A stretch of DNA of 64,000 nt, taken from NCBI GenBank assembly GCA_964383665.1, contig CAYLHO010000002.1, positions 141,960-205,959 on the forward strand. Reading direction: 5' to 3'. This document shows positions 53,003-61,252 of this stretch, piece after piece. Position 1 is the stretch's first letter. The number at the start of each line of letters is the position of its first letter. The DNA comes from UMGS687 sp964383665. GTDB taxonomy: Bacteria; Bacillota; Clostridia; Christensenellales; UBA1242. A model generated the notes under the pieces. That model saw only the letters and a program-made list of their open reading frames with translations. It did no database searches and was not told the DNA's origin. Made by a program: the position numbers and the translations under genes.

Positions 53003-53047
53003 GTGAAATGTAAATTTTACGTTCAAACTTTTAACTAGGAGAGAAAA

Positions 53048-56000
53048 ATGAAAAAAGAAACTGCAATGCCATCGCTTGTGAAAAACGAAGAAGAAATTTT
53101 AAAATTTTGGAACGACAACAAAATTTTTGAAAAATTAAAAAAACAAAATGAAAAAACTGGGAAATACTATGCTTTTCTTGATGGTCCAATAACTGCAAAC
53201 TACATTATGGGGCTTCATCACGCATGGAACCGTTCTCTTAAAGATGTTATGCTTAGATTCGCAGGTATGAATGGGTGTGCTGCGCACTATCAAAACGGGT
53301 TCGATGCCCACGGGCTTCCGGTTGAACTTCGTGTTGAAAAAGAATTAAATCTTAACAGCAAGAAAGAAATTGAAAAATATGGCGTTGAAAACTTTATTGA
53401 AAAATGTTTGGGAGTTGTTGACAAATATTCCTCAAAGATAACTGAACAATCGAAACGTCTTGGGCAATGGATGGACTGGGACGATTCCTATTTCACAAAT
53501 TCCGATCAAAACATAACTGCAATTTGGCATTTCCTTAAAGTGTGTCATGAAAAAGGTTGGATAAGCGAAAAATATCGCCCAACGCCTTGGTGTATTCGTT
53601 GCGGAACTGCACTTTCCGAACATGAAATGGGGGACGCAGATGCATATAAGGAAGTTGAACACACAGCTGTTTTCTTCAAACTTCCTGTTCTTGGAACGAA
53701 CAACTCGGTTATTGTTTGGACAACAACACCTTGGACTCTTTCATCAAACGTGGCTGTTGCCGTTAACCCAGAGTTTAAATATTCAATTTGTAAAGTTAAA
53801 AGCGACACGCGCAACTTGATTGTTTGTTCAAGCATGCTTAAAGTTCTTAAAGGCGACCTTGTTGAGGTTGTTGAGGAAATTTCAGGGAAAGACCTTGTTG
53901 GACTTTCATATGAAACATGTTTCCCAGAATTTGACGAACAAAACTTTGAACATAAAATTGTTGCTTGGGATCAAGTTGATTCTGTTGAGGGCTCGGGCAT
54001 GGTTCATATTGCCCCAGGCTGCGGAGCGGAGGACTTCGATTTAGGGCAAAGCATTGGACTTAAAAATATCATGCCAATCGACGAGGCGGGGAATTTCTAT
54101 AACGGATTTGGTTTCCTTTCCGGGAAAAACGCCAACGAGGTTGCCGACCTTGTTTTTGAAGAACTTAAGGCAAGGGGAAAACTTTACTACACCCACAAAT
54201 ATAAACACCGCTATCCACATTGCTGGCGTTGCAAAAATCCGGTTCTCTATCGTCTTGTTAAAAACTGGGTTATTAAAATGGACGAAATTCGTCCAGCGCT
54301 TATTAAAGCAATTTACGATGTTGAATTCCAACCTGAATTTATGAAAAAACGTATGCTCGATTGGCTTAACAACATGGGGGATTGGTCGATTTCAAGAAAA
54401 CGTTATTATGGTGTTCCTCTTCCAATCTATAAATGCCCACATTGCGGAAAGTTAACGGTTGTTGGAAGCCTTGAGGAACTTGCGAGACTTTCAAGCCAAG
54501 AAGAAGTTGACTCCCTCCCACATATCCATAAACCATACATCGACAAAATTAAAATAACTTGCCCAAATTGCGGCGAAAAAGTTGAGAGAATTCCAGAAGT
54601 TGGCGATTGCTGGCTTGATGCGGGAATAACACCTTTCTCAACGAAAAAATATTTTTCTGACAAGGAATTTTTCGAAAAGAATTTTCCAATTGAGGTTGTT
54701 CTTGAAGGAAAAGAACAAATTAGACTTTGGTTCTATTCTTTGCTTGTTATGAGCGTTGCGTTAACAGGGCGCGCGCCATACAAAAAGATTGTTTGCACTG
54801 CGATGCTTCTTGATCGCGATGGGAACAAACTTTCGAAATCCAGCCCAAACAATATTCCAATTGACGAGGCATTTGAGAAAATTGGAGCGGACATTGTTCG
54901 CTATATGTTCTCCTCAAACAACATGACAAGCGACGTTAGATTCTCGTTTGAGGCAACAGATGAAATCAGACGCAAGATTTTGGGCTTCTGGAATAATTAT
55001 GTTTTCTTTAACACATATGCATCAATCGACAATCCTCGTCTTGATGGCTTTAAGCCAAACTTGGAATCGCTTGATTTAACCGATCGTTGGTTGCTTGCAA
55101 AATTAAACAAGTTTGTTCGCGATTCATTTGAAAATTATAAAAATCAAAAGTTCTTTGCAGTAACAAACGATTTTGAAGAACTTTCCGACGAACTTTCGAA
55201 TTGGTATATTCGTGTTAACAGACGCAGATTCTGGAAATCGGAAGATGAGGAAGACAAACTTTGCGCTTATTTCACTCTTTTCACGGCAATTAAAACAATT
55301 TGTCAGGTTATGAGCCCAATAATTCCGTTTATAACAGAATATATTTGGCAAAACATGGTGCGCGAACTTGAAGGTGATGCAAAAGAAAGCATTTTCCTTG
55401 AAAATTTCCCATCTGCACTTGAGGAATTTGACGATCAAAAACTTATTGACGACACAAACGTAATTCGAAATGTAATCGCAATTGCGCTTCGCCTTCGAAA
55501 TGAAAATCAAATCAAAATTAAACAACCTCTTAAACATCTTTATGTTTTGATGTCAAATGCAAATGTTGACGCGATTAAGGAATATGAGGAACTTATTAAA
55601 GAAGAACTCAACATTAAGGAAATAACTTTTGAGGAGGACAATACAAAGTTTAACGACGAGTTCTTAACAGTTAACTTTAAGGCGGCAGGGGCAAGGCTTA
55701 AAGGCGCTGTTCAACAACTTAAAAACACCCTTGCTTTGCTTTCGGACGAAGAGCAAAAGAAACTTGTTGAACAATTTAAAAATGGAAATGTTGAGGTTGA
55801 GGGCTTCGAACCTTTGCCAGCCGAAGTTTTCATTCTTTCAAGCAAACCAAAGAAAGATTTTGTTATTGCAAGCGAAAACGGACTTACATGCGTTCTTGAC
55901 ATAACAATTGACGAAAATCTTATGCTTGAAGGGCTTTCAAGAGAACTTATAAGAACAATTCAAGTTTTAAGAAAAGAAGCTAACTTCAAGGTTGAGGAAA

Positions 56001-56191
56001 GAATTGAAGTTGCTCTTAAAACAGAAAGCGAAACGCTTTCCAAGGTGATTTCAAAATATAGCGAAAGAATTAAAGCAGAAGTTTTGGGTAAAAACTTTGT
56101 TGAAGGAATTGAAAATCCAACAATTGAACGTGAAGTTGAAATTCAAGAGGAAAAAGTTTTAATTCAACTTAAGGGGCAAAATGCAAACTAA
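53048..56191 (+). CDS. ileS: Isoleucyl-tRNA synthetase, long divergent type
   Basis: This 1047-residue class I synthetase charges tRNA-Ile. The HIGH motif is replaced by HHAW in LDGPITANYIMGLHHAWNR (57-60), and the KMSKS motif is KLSKS (about 594-598) in RDGNKLSKSSPNN. GDWSISRKRYYGVPLPIYKCPHCG and the CPNCG pair are zinc-finger insertions of the IleRS/ValRS/LeuRS group, and the editing domain contains VWTTTPWTLSSNVAVAV with the conserved TTPWT. The long C-terminal region carries no further CxxC pair. The HHA form occurs in a recognisable bacterial branch of IleRS, so this is not a decayed enzyme. AGGAGAG precedes the ATG. Confidence 0.9.
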   Translation: MKKETAMPSLVKNEEEILKFWNDNKIFEKLKKQNEKTGKYYAFLDGPITANYIMGLHHAWNRSLKDVMLRFAGMNGCAAHYQNGFDAHGLPVELRVEKELNLNSKKEIEKYGVENFIEKCLGVVDKYSSKITEQSKRLGQWMDWDDSYFTNSDQNITAIWHFLKVCHEKGWISEKYRPTPWCIRCGTALSEHEMGDADAYKEVEHTAVFFKLPVLGTNNSVIVWTTTPWTLSSNVAVAVNPEFKYSICKVKSDTRNLIVCSSMLKVLKGDLVEVVEEISGKDLVGLSYETCFPEFDEQNFEHKIVAWDQVDSVEGSGMVHIAPGCGAEDFDLGQSIGLKNIMPIDEAGNFYNGFGFLSGKNANEVADLVFEELKARGKLYYTHKYKHRYPHCWRCKNPVLYRLVKNWVIKMDEIRPALIKAIYDVEFQPEFMKKRMLDWLNNMGDWSISRKRYYGVPLPIYKCPHCGKLTVVGSLEELARLSSQEEVDSLPHIHKPYIDKIKITCPNCGEKVERIPEVGDCWLDAGITPFSTKKYFSDKEFFEKNFPIEVVLEGKEQIRLWFYSLLVMSVALTGRAPYKKIVCTAMLLDRDGNKLSKSSPNNIPIDEAFEKIGADIVRYMFSSNNMTSDVRFSFEATDEIRRKILGFWNNYVFFNTYASIDNPRLDGFKPNLESLDLTDRWLLAKLNKFVRDSFENYKNQKFFAVTNDFEELSDELSNWYIRVNRRRFWKSEDEEDKLCAYFTLFTAIKTICQVMSPIIPFITEYIWQNMVRELEGDAKESIFLENFPSALEEFDDQKLIDDTNVIRNVIAIALRLRNENQIKIKQPLKHLYVLMSNANVDAIKEYEELIKEELNIKEITFEEDNTKFNDEFLTVNFKAAGARLKGAVQQLKNTLALLSDEEQKKLVEQFKNGNVEVEGFEPLPAEVFILSSKPKKDFVIASENGLTCVLDITIDENLMLEGLSRELIRTIQVLRKEANFKVEERIEVALKTESETLSKVISKYSERIKAEVLGKNFVEGIENPTIEREVEIQEEKVLIQLKGQNAN

Positions 56192-57038
56192 CAACGAATG
56201 GAAAGATTATGAAATAATTGCGACCGGAAACGGCGAAAAACTTGAGAGATGGGGGAATGTTAAACTTCTTCGCCCCGACCCTCAAGTTATTTGGCCTGCA
56301 CAAAAAGATCTTTCAAAAGAAAAAGGGCTTAATGCAAGATATGTTCGAATGTCAACCGGCGGCGGATATTGGGAAAACATTTTGCCAATGCCGGAGGAAT
56401 GGAAAGTTTCGTGGAGGAATCTTAAATTTCTTGTTAAACCAATGGGGTTTAAACATACTGGGCTTTTCCCAGAGCAGGCGGTTAACTGGGCGAAAATGAT
56501 TGACCTAATTAAAAACGCAAATCGCCAGATCAAGGTTTTAAACCTTTTTGCCTACACAGGCGGGGCTTCGGTTGCCTGTGCAAGTGCGGGGGCAAGCGTT
56601 GTCCACATCGATTCAAGCAAAGGCATGGTTGAAAGGGCAAAGGAAAACTTGGCGCTTTCGGGATTGAAGGACAGGCCTGTTCGATTTATAATTGAGGATT
56701 GCAAAAAGTTTGTTGAGCGCGAAATTCGACGAGGGAACAGATATGACGCAATAATCATGGACCCGCCTTCATATGGTCGCGGACCAAGCGGGGAAATTTG
56801 GAAAATTGAGGATAATCTTTTCGAATTTGTTAATCTTTGTTTCAAAGTTTTAAGCGATAATCCACTTTTTGTTTTAATAAATTCCTACACAACCGGGCTT
56901 CAACCTCAAGTTATTAAAAACATTTTGCTTCTTAACGCAAAAAATCCAAATGCTAAATGTGAAGCATATGAAGTTGGGCTCCCAACCGACGAAGGAATTA
57001 TTTTGCCTTGTGGGGCGAGCGGACTTTTAACATTTTAA
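56181..57038 (+). CDS. RlmI-like SAM-dependent methyltransferase
   Basis: The 285-residue protein overlaps the end of ileS by 11 bases. Its catalytic half has the SAM site VLNLFAYTGGASVACA, an acidic loop VHIDSSKGMVERAKENL, and DPPSYGRGPSGE, close to the NPPY/DPP motif of rRNA methyltransferases of the RlmI/RlmK group that make 5-methylcytosine or 2-methylguanine. The PUA domain present in full RlmI is missing, giving a shorter protein. The RNA target is not known. Confidence 0.83.
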   Translation: MQTNNEWKDYEIIATGNGEKLERWGNVKLLRPDPQVIWPAQKDLSKEKGLNARYVRMSTGGGYWENILPMPEEWKVSWRNLKFLVKPMGFKHTGLFPEQAVNWAKMIDLIKNANRQIKVLNLFAYTGGASVACASAGASVVHIDSSKGMVERAKENLALSGLKDRPVRFIIEDCKKFVEREIRRGNRYDAIIMDPPSYGRGPSGEIWKIEDNLFEFVNLCFKVLSDNPLFVLINSYTTGLQPQVIKNILLLNAKNPNAKCEAYEVGLPTDEGIILPCGASGLLTF

Positions 57039-57047
57039 GGAGAAAAT

Positions 57048-57830
57048 ATGAAAGAAAATTTGGACATAATTTATGAAGACAATCATGTTATTGTTGTTAT
57101 AAAACCTCAAAACATTCCAACGCAAGAAGATGAAAGCGGCGATTTGGACTTGCTTTCCATGGTCAAGCAATATATTAAAGAAAAATATAATAAACCGGGG
57201 AATGTTTATGTTGGCTTAGTCCACAGGCTCGATCGCCCAACAGGCGGGGTTATGGTTTTTGCCAAAACTTCAAAAGCCGCTTCAAGGCTTTGCAAAGAAA
57301 TTCAAGATGGAACGCTGAAAAAGGAATATTTAACAGTTTTGGAAGGGCAACTTCCCCTCAAAACAAAACATCTTGTTAACTATCTTAAAAAGGACGAAGA
57401 ACGCAACGTTGTTAAAGTTGCTCCAATGGGCGAACAAGGAGCTAAAAGGGCGGAACTTGTTTACGATATTGTTGAGGTTGAAAAAGAATTTAAAGACGTT
57501 AATTTAGCGCCAAGTCAAAAAATTAATGAAAACTCTCTTGAAGAAAAAGCACCAAAGCACGCGCGCGAACTTTCAAAAATTTTGACGCTTGCAAAAGTTC
57601 AACTTATAACCGGAAGAGGACATCAAATTCGTGTTCAATTTTCAAATTTAAAAGCACCAGTTTTTGGCGATGTTAAATATGGAAATGGAAACGGAAAAAC
57701 AAATGAACTTGCGCTTTGGGCATACAAACTTGAGTTTGTCCACCCAACAACAAAAGAAAAAATGAGTTTCACGGTTCTTCCTCCTTCCGAAAAAGAACCT
57801 TGGAACAAATTTAATTTGAATCGCATTTAA
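57048..57830 (+). CDS. RluA-family pseudouridine synthase
   Basis: This 260-residue protein converts uridine to pseudouridine in rRNA or tRNA. It carries HRLDRPTGGVMVFAKTSKAAS with the catalytic Asp in HRLDR, and later GRGHQIRVQF and the end ...GDVKYGN. There is no S4 domain at the N-terminus. AGGAG precedes the ATG, nine bases after the methyltransferase gene. Confidence 0.9.
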   Translation: MKENLDIIYEDNHVIVVIKPQNIPTQEDESGDLDLLSMVKQYIKEKYNKPGNVYVGLVHRLDRPTGGVMVFAKTSKAASRLCKEIQDGTLKKEYLTVLEGQLPLKTKHLVNYLKKDEERNVVKVAPMGEQGAKRAELVYDIVEVEKEFKDVNLAPSQKINENSLEEKAPKHARELSKILTLAKVQLITGRGHQIRVQFSNLKAPVFGDVKYGNGNGKTNELALWAYKLEFVHPTTKEKMSFTVLPPSEKEPWNKFNLNRI

Positions 57831-57850
57831 GAATTTAGGAGATGTTAAGC

Positions 57851-59611
57851 ATGAAAAAAAGAAGCGAAATTGAGGAAAAATTCAAGTGGGATTTAAGCGG
57901 TTATTTTAAAAATGACGACGAGTTTTTAAAAGAATTTGAATTTTTGAAATCACAAATCAATTTTCTCGATTCCTACAAGGGAAAACTAAACAACGAAAAA
58001 ATAATTTTGCAGTGCTTAAGGAAAAGCGACGAATTCGACCGACGCTTGGAGGTTCTTTATGTTTATGCAACGCTTAAAACAAGAGAAGATGCAGCAAACT
58101 CATTCTATCAGGAGCGAGCAAATCAGGTTGGTTGGCTGGTAAGTCAAATTTCAACTCAAACTTCTTTTGTTGGCGTTGAGATTAAGAAAAATCCAAATTC
58201 GCTTTTAGAAAAACTTCAAAAAGAAAGCGAATTTAAAAACTATTTTAAGTCAATTTTAAGAAATAAAAAGCACATTCTTTCCGAAAAAGAGGAAAAAATC
58301 CTTTCAATGAGTGGGGATATGGCTGGCGGTTTTTCCGATAACTTCGATTTATTCGACGATGCCGATTTAAAGTTTCCTTCGGTTAAAGATTCCCAAGGTA
58401 AATTGCATAAGTTGAACCATTCAACATATATGGAATTTATGCAAAGCGAGGACAGAACTCTCCGAAAAAACACTCTTAAAAAATTTAATGGGCAATATGG
58501 AAAGTTTAACAACTTTCTCTCATCAAATTATATTTCAAACGTTAAGGCCGATGTTTTTTATGCAAAAGCATCAAAATATAAAAATTGCCTCGACAAATCA
58601 ATTTATCTCGAGGAGGCAAGCCGAAAGGTTTACGACACTTTAATTTCGTCAATCAATTGCAATTTGCCAGTTTTTTATGAATATTTCGATGTTAAAAGAA
58701 GAAGTCAAGAACTTAGTGAATTTGCTTTGTTTGATCAATATGTTAAGGAAAAAAGCATAAAGAAAAAATATACTTTCAACGAAGCAATTGAAATAATTAA
58801 AAAAGCAACAGCACCCCTTGGAAGTTTCTACACTTCACTTATCGACAAGGCGGTTTCGGAAAGATGGATTGATATCTATCCAAACGAAAATAAAGACAGC
58901 GGAGCATTTTCGTGGGGTGCGTATGGGAAAAATCCAGTTCTCCTAACGAATTTTATTGGCGATTCAAACAGCGTTTTCACTCTTGCCCATGAACTTGGTC
59001 ACAGCATGCACACATATTTTTCAAATTCAAATTTGAATCCCGATCAAGCCCCATACACAATTTTTGTTGCAGAAGTTGCAAGCACGGTTAATGAAATGTT
59101 GCTTTTAAAATATTTCCTTGAAAATTCAAAAAATAATGATGAAAAAATATATTATTATGATTATTTTTTAAGTGAATTTAAATCAACCGTTTTCCGTCAA
59201 ACAATGTTTAGCGAGTTTGAACAATTTGCTCATGAAAAAGTTGAAAATGGCGAGCCAATTTCAGCTGAAATTTTAAATAAATATTATTATGAATTAAATC
59301 AAAAATATTTTGGAAAAAATGTTAAATTAATTCCAGAAATTAAATTTGAATGGTCAAGAATTCCGCATTTTTATAACTCTTTTTATGTTTATAAATATGC
59401 AATTGGAATGATTAGTGCTGTTTATCTTGTTGAAAAAATAATTCCGGAAAAGCCAGAAATGTATATCAACTTTTTGAAAAGCGGAAGCACAAAATCGCCA
59501 ATCGAATTGCTTTTCGATGCGGGGGTTGATCTTAACAAACAAGAAACATTTAACTTTGCATTTTCTTGCGTTGAAAAAATGCTTGAAAATTGGAAAAAAC
59601 TTTTAAAATAA
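57851..59611 (+). CDS. pepF: Oligoendopeptidase F (M3 family)
   Basis: The likely start is ATG at 57851, nine bases after AGGAG; the ATG at 57842 would touch the site. The 586-residue protease has the zinc motif HELGH (380-384) in TLAHELGHSMHTYFS, the downstream FVAEVASTVNEM with the third ligand Glu, and the family's helical N-terminal lobe. It cleaves short peptides in the cytoplasm. The gene lies in the rightward ileS-U32 group. Confidence 0.95.
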   Translation: MKKRSEIEEKFKWDLSGYFKNDDEFLKEFEFLKSQINFLDSYKGKLNNEKIILQCLRKSDEFDRRLEVLYVYATLKTREDAANSFYQERANQVGWLVSQISTQTSFVGVEIKKNPNSLLEKLQKESEFKNYFKSILRNKKHILSEKEEKILSMSGDMAGGFSDNFDLFDDADLKFPSVKDSQGKLHKLNHSTYMEFMQSEDRTLRKNTLKKFNGQYGKFNNFLSSNYISNVKADVFYAKASKYKNCLDKSIYLEEASRKVYDTLISSINCNLPVFYEYFDVKRRSQELSEFALFDQYVKEKSIKKKYTFNEAIEIIKKATAPLGSFYTSLIDKAVSERWIDIYPNENKDSGAFSWGAYGKNPVLLTNFIGDSNSVFTLAHELGHSMHTYFSNSNLNPDQAPYTIFVAEVASTVNEMLLLKYFLENSKNNDEKIYYYDYFLSEFKSTVFRQTMFSEFEQFAHEKVENGEPISAEILNKYYYELNQKYFGKNVKLIPEIKFEWSRIPHFYNSFYVYKYAIGMISAVYLVEKIIPEKPEMYINFLKSGSTKSPIELLFDAGVDLNKQETFNFAFSCVEKMLENWKKLLK

Positions 59612-59623
59612 CAGGAGATAAAA

Positions 59624-60823
59624 ATGGAAATCCTTTCACCTGCCGGAAACATGGAAAAATTGAAAACTGCAATATATTTTGGTGCAGACGCCGTTTATGT
59701 TGCAGGAAAAAAGTTTGGGCTTCGTGCTTTTGCTGGGAACTTTGATGAAAATGAACTTAAGGAAGCAGTTAATTTTGTCCATTCAAACGGCAAGAAAATT
59801 TATGTTACGGTTAACATTGTCGCTCATAACAGCGATTTTGATGGGCTTGATGAATATCTTAAATTTTTGGAAAAAATTGGCGTTGACGCAATAATTGTTT
59901 CGGACATCGGAATAATTTGCCTTGCGAAACAAGTTGCGCCAAAGCTTGAAATTCATGTCAGCACTCAAGCAAATGTAACAAATAAATATGTTGCAAAATT
60001 CTATGCCGATCTTGGTGCAAAAAGAATTGTTATTGCTCGCGAACTTTCAATTAATGAAATTAAGGAAATTCGGGATTTTCTTCCAAACGAAATTGAACTT
60101 GAAGCTTTTGTTCATGGAGCAATGTGCATAAGTTATTCAGGAAGATGTTTGCTTTCAAACTATCTAACCGGGCGCGACGGAAACAGGGGAGCATGTGTTC
60201 AAGCATGCCGCTGGGAATATACAATCTGCGAAAAAAGCCGTTGCGGCAATGGATATGAAATTCAGGAAGATAACCGCGGAACATATATTTTAAATTCCAA
60301 GGATTTGAACATGATTTCGCACCTTAAAGAACTTGAAGAAGCGGGAGTTTCAAGCCTTAAAATTGAGGGAAGAATGAAATCGTCATACTATGTTGCAAAC
60401 ATAACAAATGCTTATCGCCGCGCGCTAAATTTGCTTAAAAAAGGCGAAGAATTTGATTCAAAACTCTATGACGAAACAATGAAATCTAGCCACAGAAACT
60501 ACGCAACCGGATTCTATTTTGGAAGCCCAGAGCAAAACCTTGAAACATCAATGCCTGTTGCAACACACGAATTTATTGCGTTGGTTTTAGAAGACGAAAA
60601 AGACGGGAAAGTTCTTGTTGAAATGAGAAATCGCTTTGAAAAAGGTGACGAACTTGAAGTACTTTCGCCAAATGAAACATTTAACAAAAAACTTGTTGTT
60701 TCAAAGATTTTAACTTCCCAAGGAGAAGAAATTGAAACAGCAAAAAATGTTCAAGAAAAACTCTTCCTAGAAACAGGTTTACCGCTTAAAGCAGGTGATA
60801 TTTTAAGAAAAGAGGAAAATTAA
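59624..60823 (+). CDS. U32-family protein, TrhP-like tRNA hydroxylation factor
   Basis: This 399-residue protein has the U32 opening EILSPAGNMEKLKTAIYFGADAVYVAGKKFGLRA and the Cys cluster MCISYSGRCLLSNY...RGACVQACRWEY (four Cys that may bind an iron-sulfur cluster). Members with this layout include TrhP/YegQ, needed for prephenate-dependent hydroxylation of uridine-34 in tRNA. AGGAG precedes the ATG. It is the last gene of the group; the next feature is tRNA-Leu. Confidence 0.85.
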   Translation: MEILSPAGNMEKLKTAIYFGADAVYVAGKKFGLRAFAGNFDENELKEAVNFVHSNGKKIYVTVNIVAHNSDFDGLDEYLKFLEKIGVDAIIVSDIGIICLAKQVAPKLEIHVSTQANVTNKYVAKFYADLGAKRIVIARELSINEIKEIRDFLPNEIELEAFVHGAMCISYSGRCLLSNYLTGRDGNRGACVQACRWEYTICEKSRCGNGYEIQEDNRGTYILNSKDLNMISHLKELEEAGVSSLKIEGRMKSSYYVANITNAYRRALNLLKKGEEFDSKLYDETMKSSHRNYATGFYFGSPEQNLETSMPVATHEFIALVLEDEKDGKVLVEMRNRFEKGDELEVLSPNETFNKKLVVSKILTSQGEEIETAKNVQEKLFLETGLPLKAGDILRKEEN

Positions 60824-60944
60824 GAAATTGTTTTTCTTGCTTATCGCTTGCAATTGACGGCTGCGAAAGCTTTAAGGCAGAAAAACATTAACCATCCATG
60901 ATGAAAAATTTGAAAATGAATTAGATAAAATCAGTTAAAAACTG
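60824..60944. other. Intergenic stretch with a possible short gene remnant
   Basis: Between the U32 gene and the tRNA promoter, two short coding-like pieces in different frames read AIDGCESFKAEK and LTIHDEKFENELDKIS, ending in TAA at 60937. There is no start or ribosome site. This could be a frameshifted gene end or chance. Confidence 0.25.
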
Positions 60945-60973
60945 TTGACACAATTTTAAGTTTGTGATATATT
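60945..60973 (+). promoter_or_regulatory. Promoter of tRNA-Leu
   Basis: TTGACA (60945-60950) and TATATT (60968-60973) are exactly 17 bases apart. A 7-bp hairpin (60977-60996) lies in the short leader before the tRNA. Confidence 0.8.
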
Positions 60974-61003
60974 ATGTCTTGCTTGAATGAGCAAGAAAAA
61001 TAT

Positions 61004-61088
61004 GCGGTCGTGGCGGAAATGGTAGACGCGCAAGACTAAGGATCTTGTGGAGCGATCTGTCCGGGTTCAAGTCCCGGCGTCCGCACCA
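61004..61088 (+). tRNA. tRNA-Leu with anticodon AAG, CCA encoded
   Basis: The 85-base gene has the long variable arm of a tRNA-Leu, the anticodon stem CAAGA/TCTTG around the loop CTAAGGA, so the anticodon is AAG (reads CUU). The acceptor stem GCGGTCG pairs with CGTCCGC except for a T-T mismatch at the fifth pair, and the variable arm is poorly paired. CCA is encoded. It has a consensus promoter and a terminator, so it is probably transcribed. Confidence 0.92.
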
Positions 61089-61097
61089 TACAAGAAT

Positions 61098-61139
61098 AAA
61101 ACGAACCTTGAGATTGTTTCAGGGTTCGTTTTGTTTTTT
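61098..61139 (+). terminator. Terminator of tRNA-Leu
   Basis: AAAACGAACC(T)TGA and TCAGGGTTCGTTTT form a long stem, followed by a T-run. Confidence 0.87.
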
Positions 61140-61205
61140 GGCAAAGAATGGTTTGGATTGAAATTTACCATAAATAATTATTTTATTAAAAGAAATTTAC
61201 TATTG

Positions 61206-61234
61206 TTGAAAAAAAATGAAAAATATGCTATAAT
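61206..61234 (+). promoter_or_regulatory. Promoter of the DNA methyltransferase gene
   Basis: TTGAAA (61206-61211) and TATAAT (61229-61234) are 17 bases apart; GAGGA follows before the ATG. Confidence 0.7.
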
Positions 61235-61252
61235 TTCAGTTGAGGAATCATT

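Noticed and set aside
52911..53047. T-box riboswitch before ileS (and before cysS at 39604-39654)
   Set aside because: No TGGNACCGCG antiterminator sequence and no terminator in either leader; the gaps are too short.
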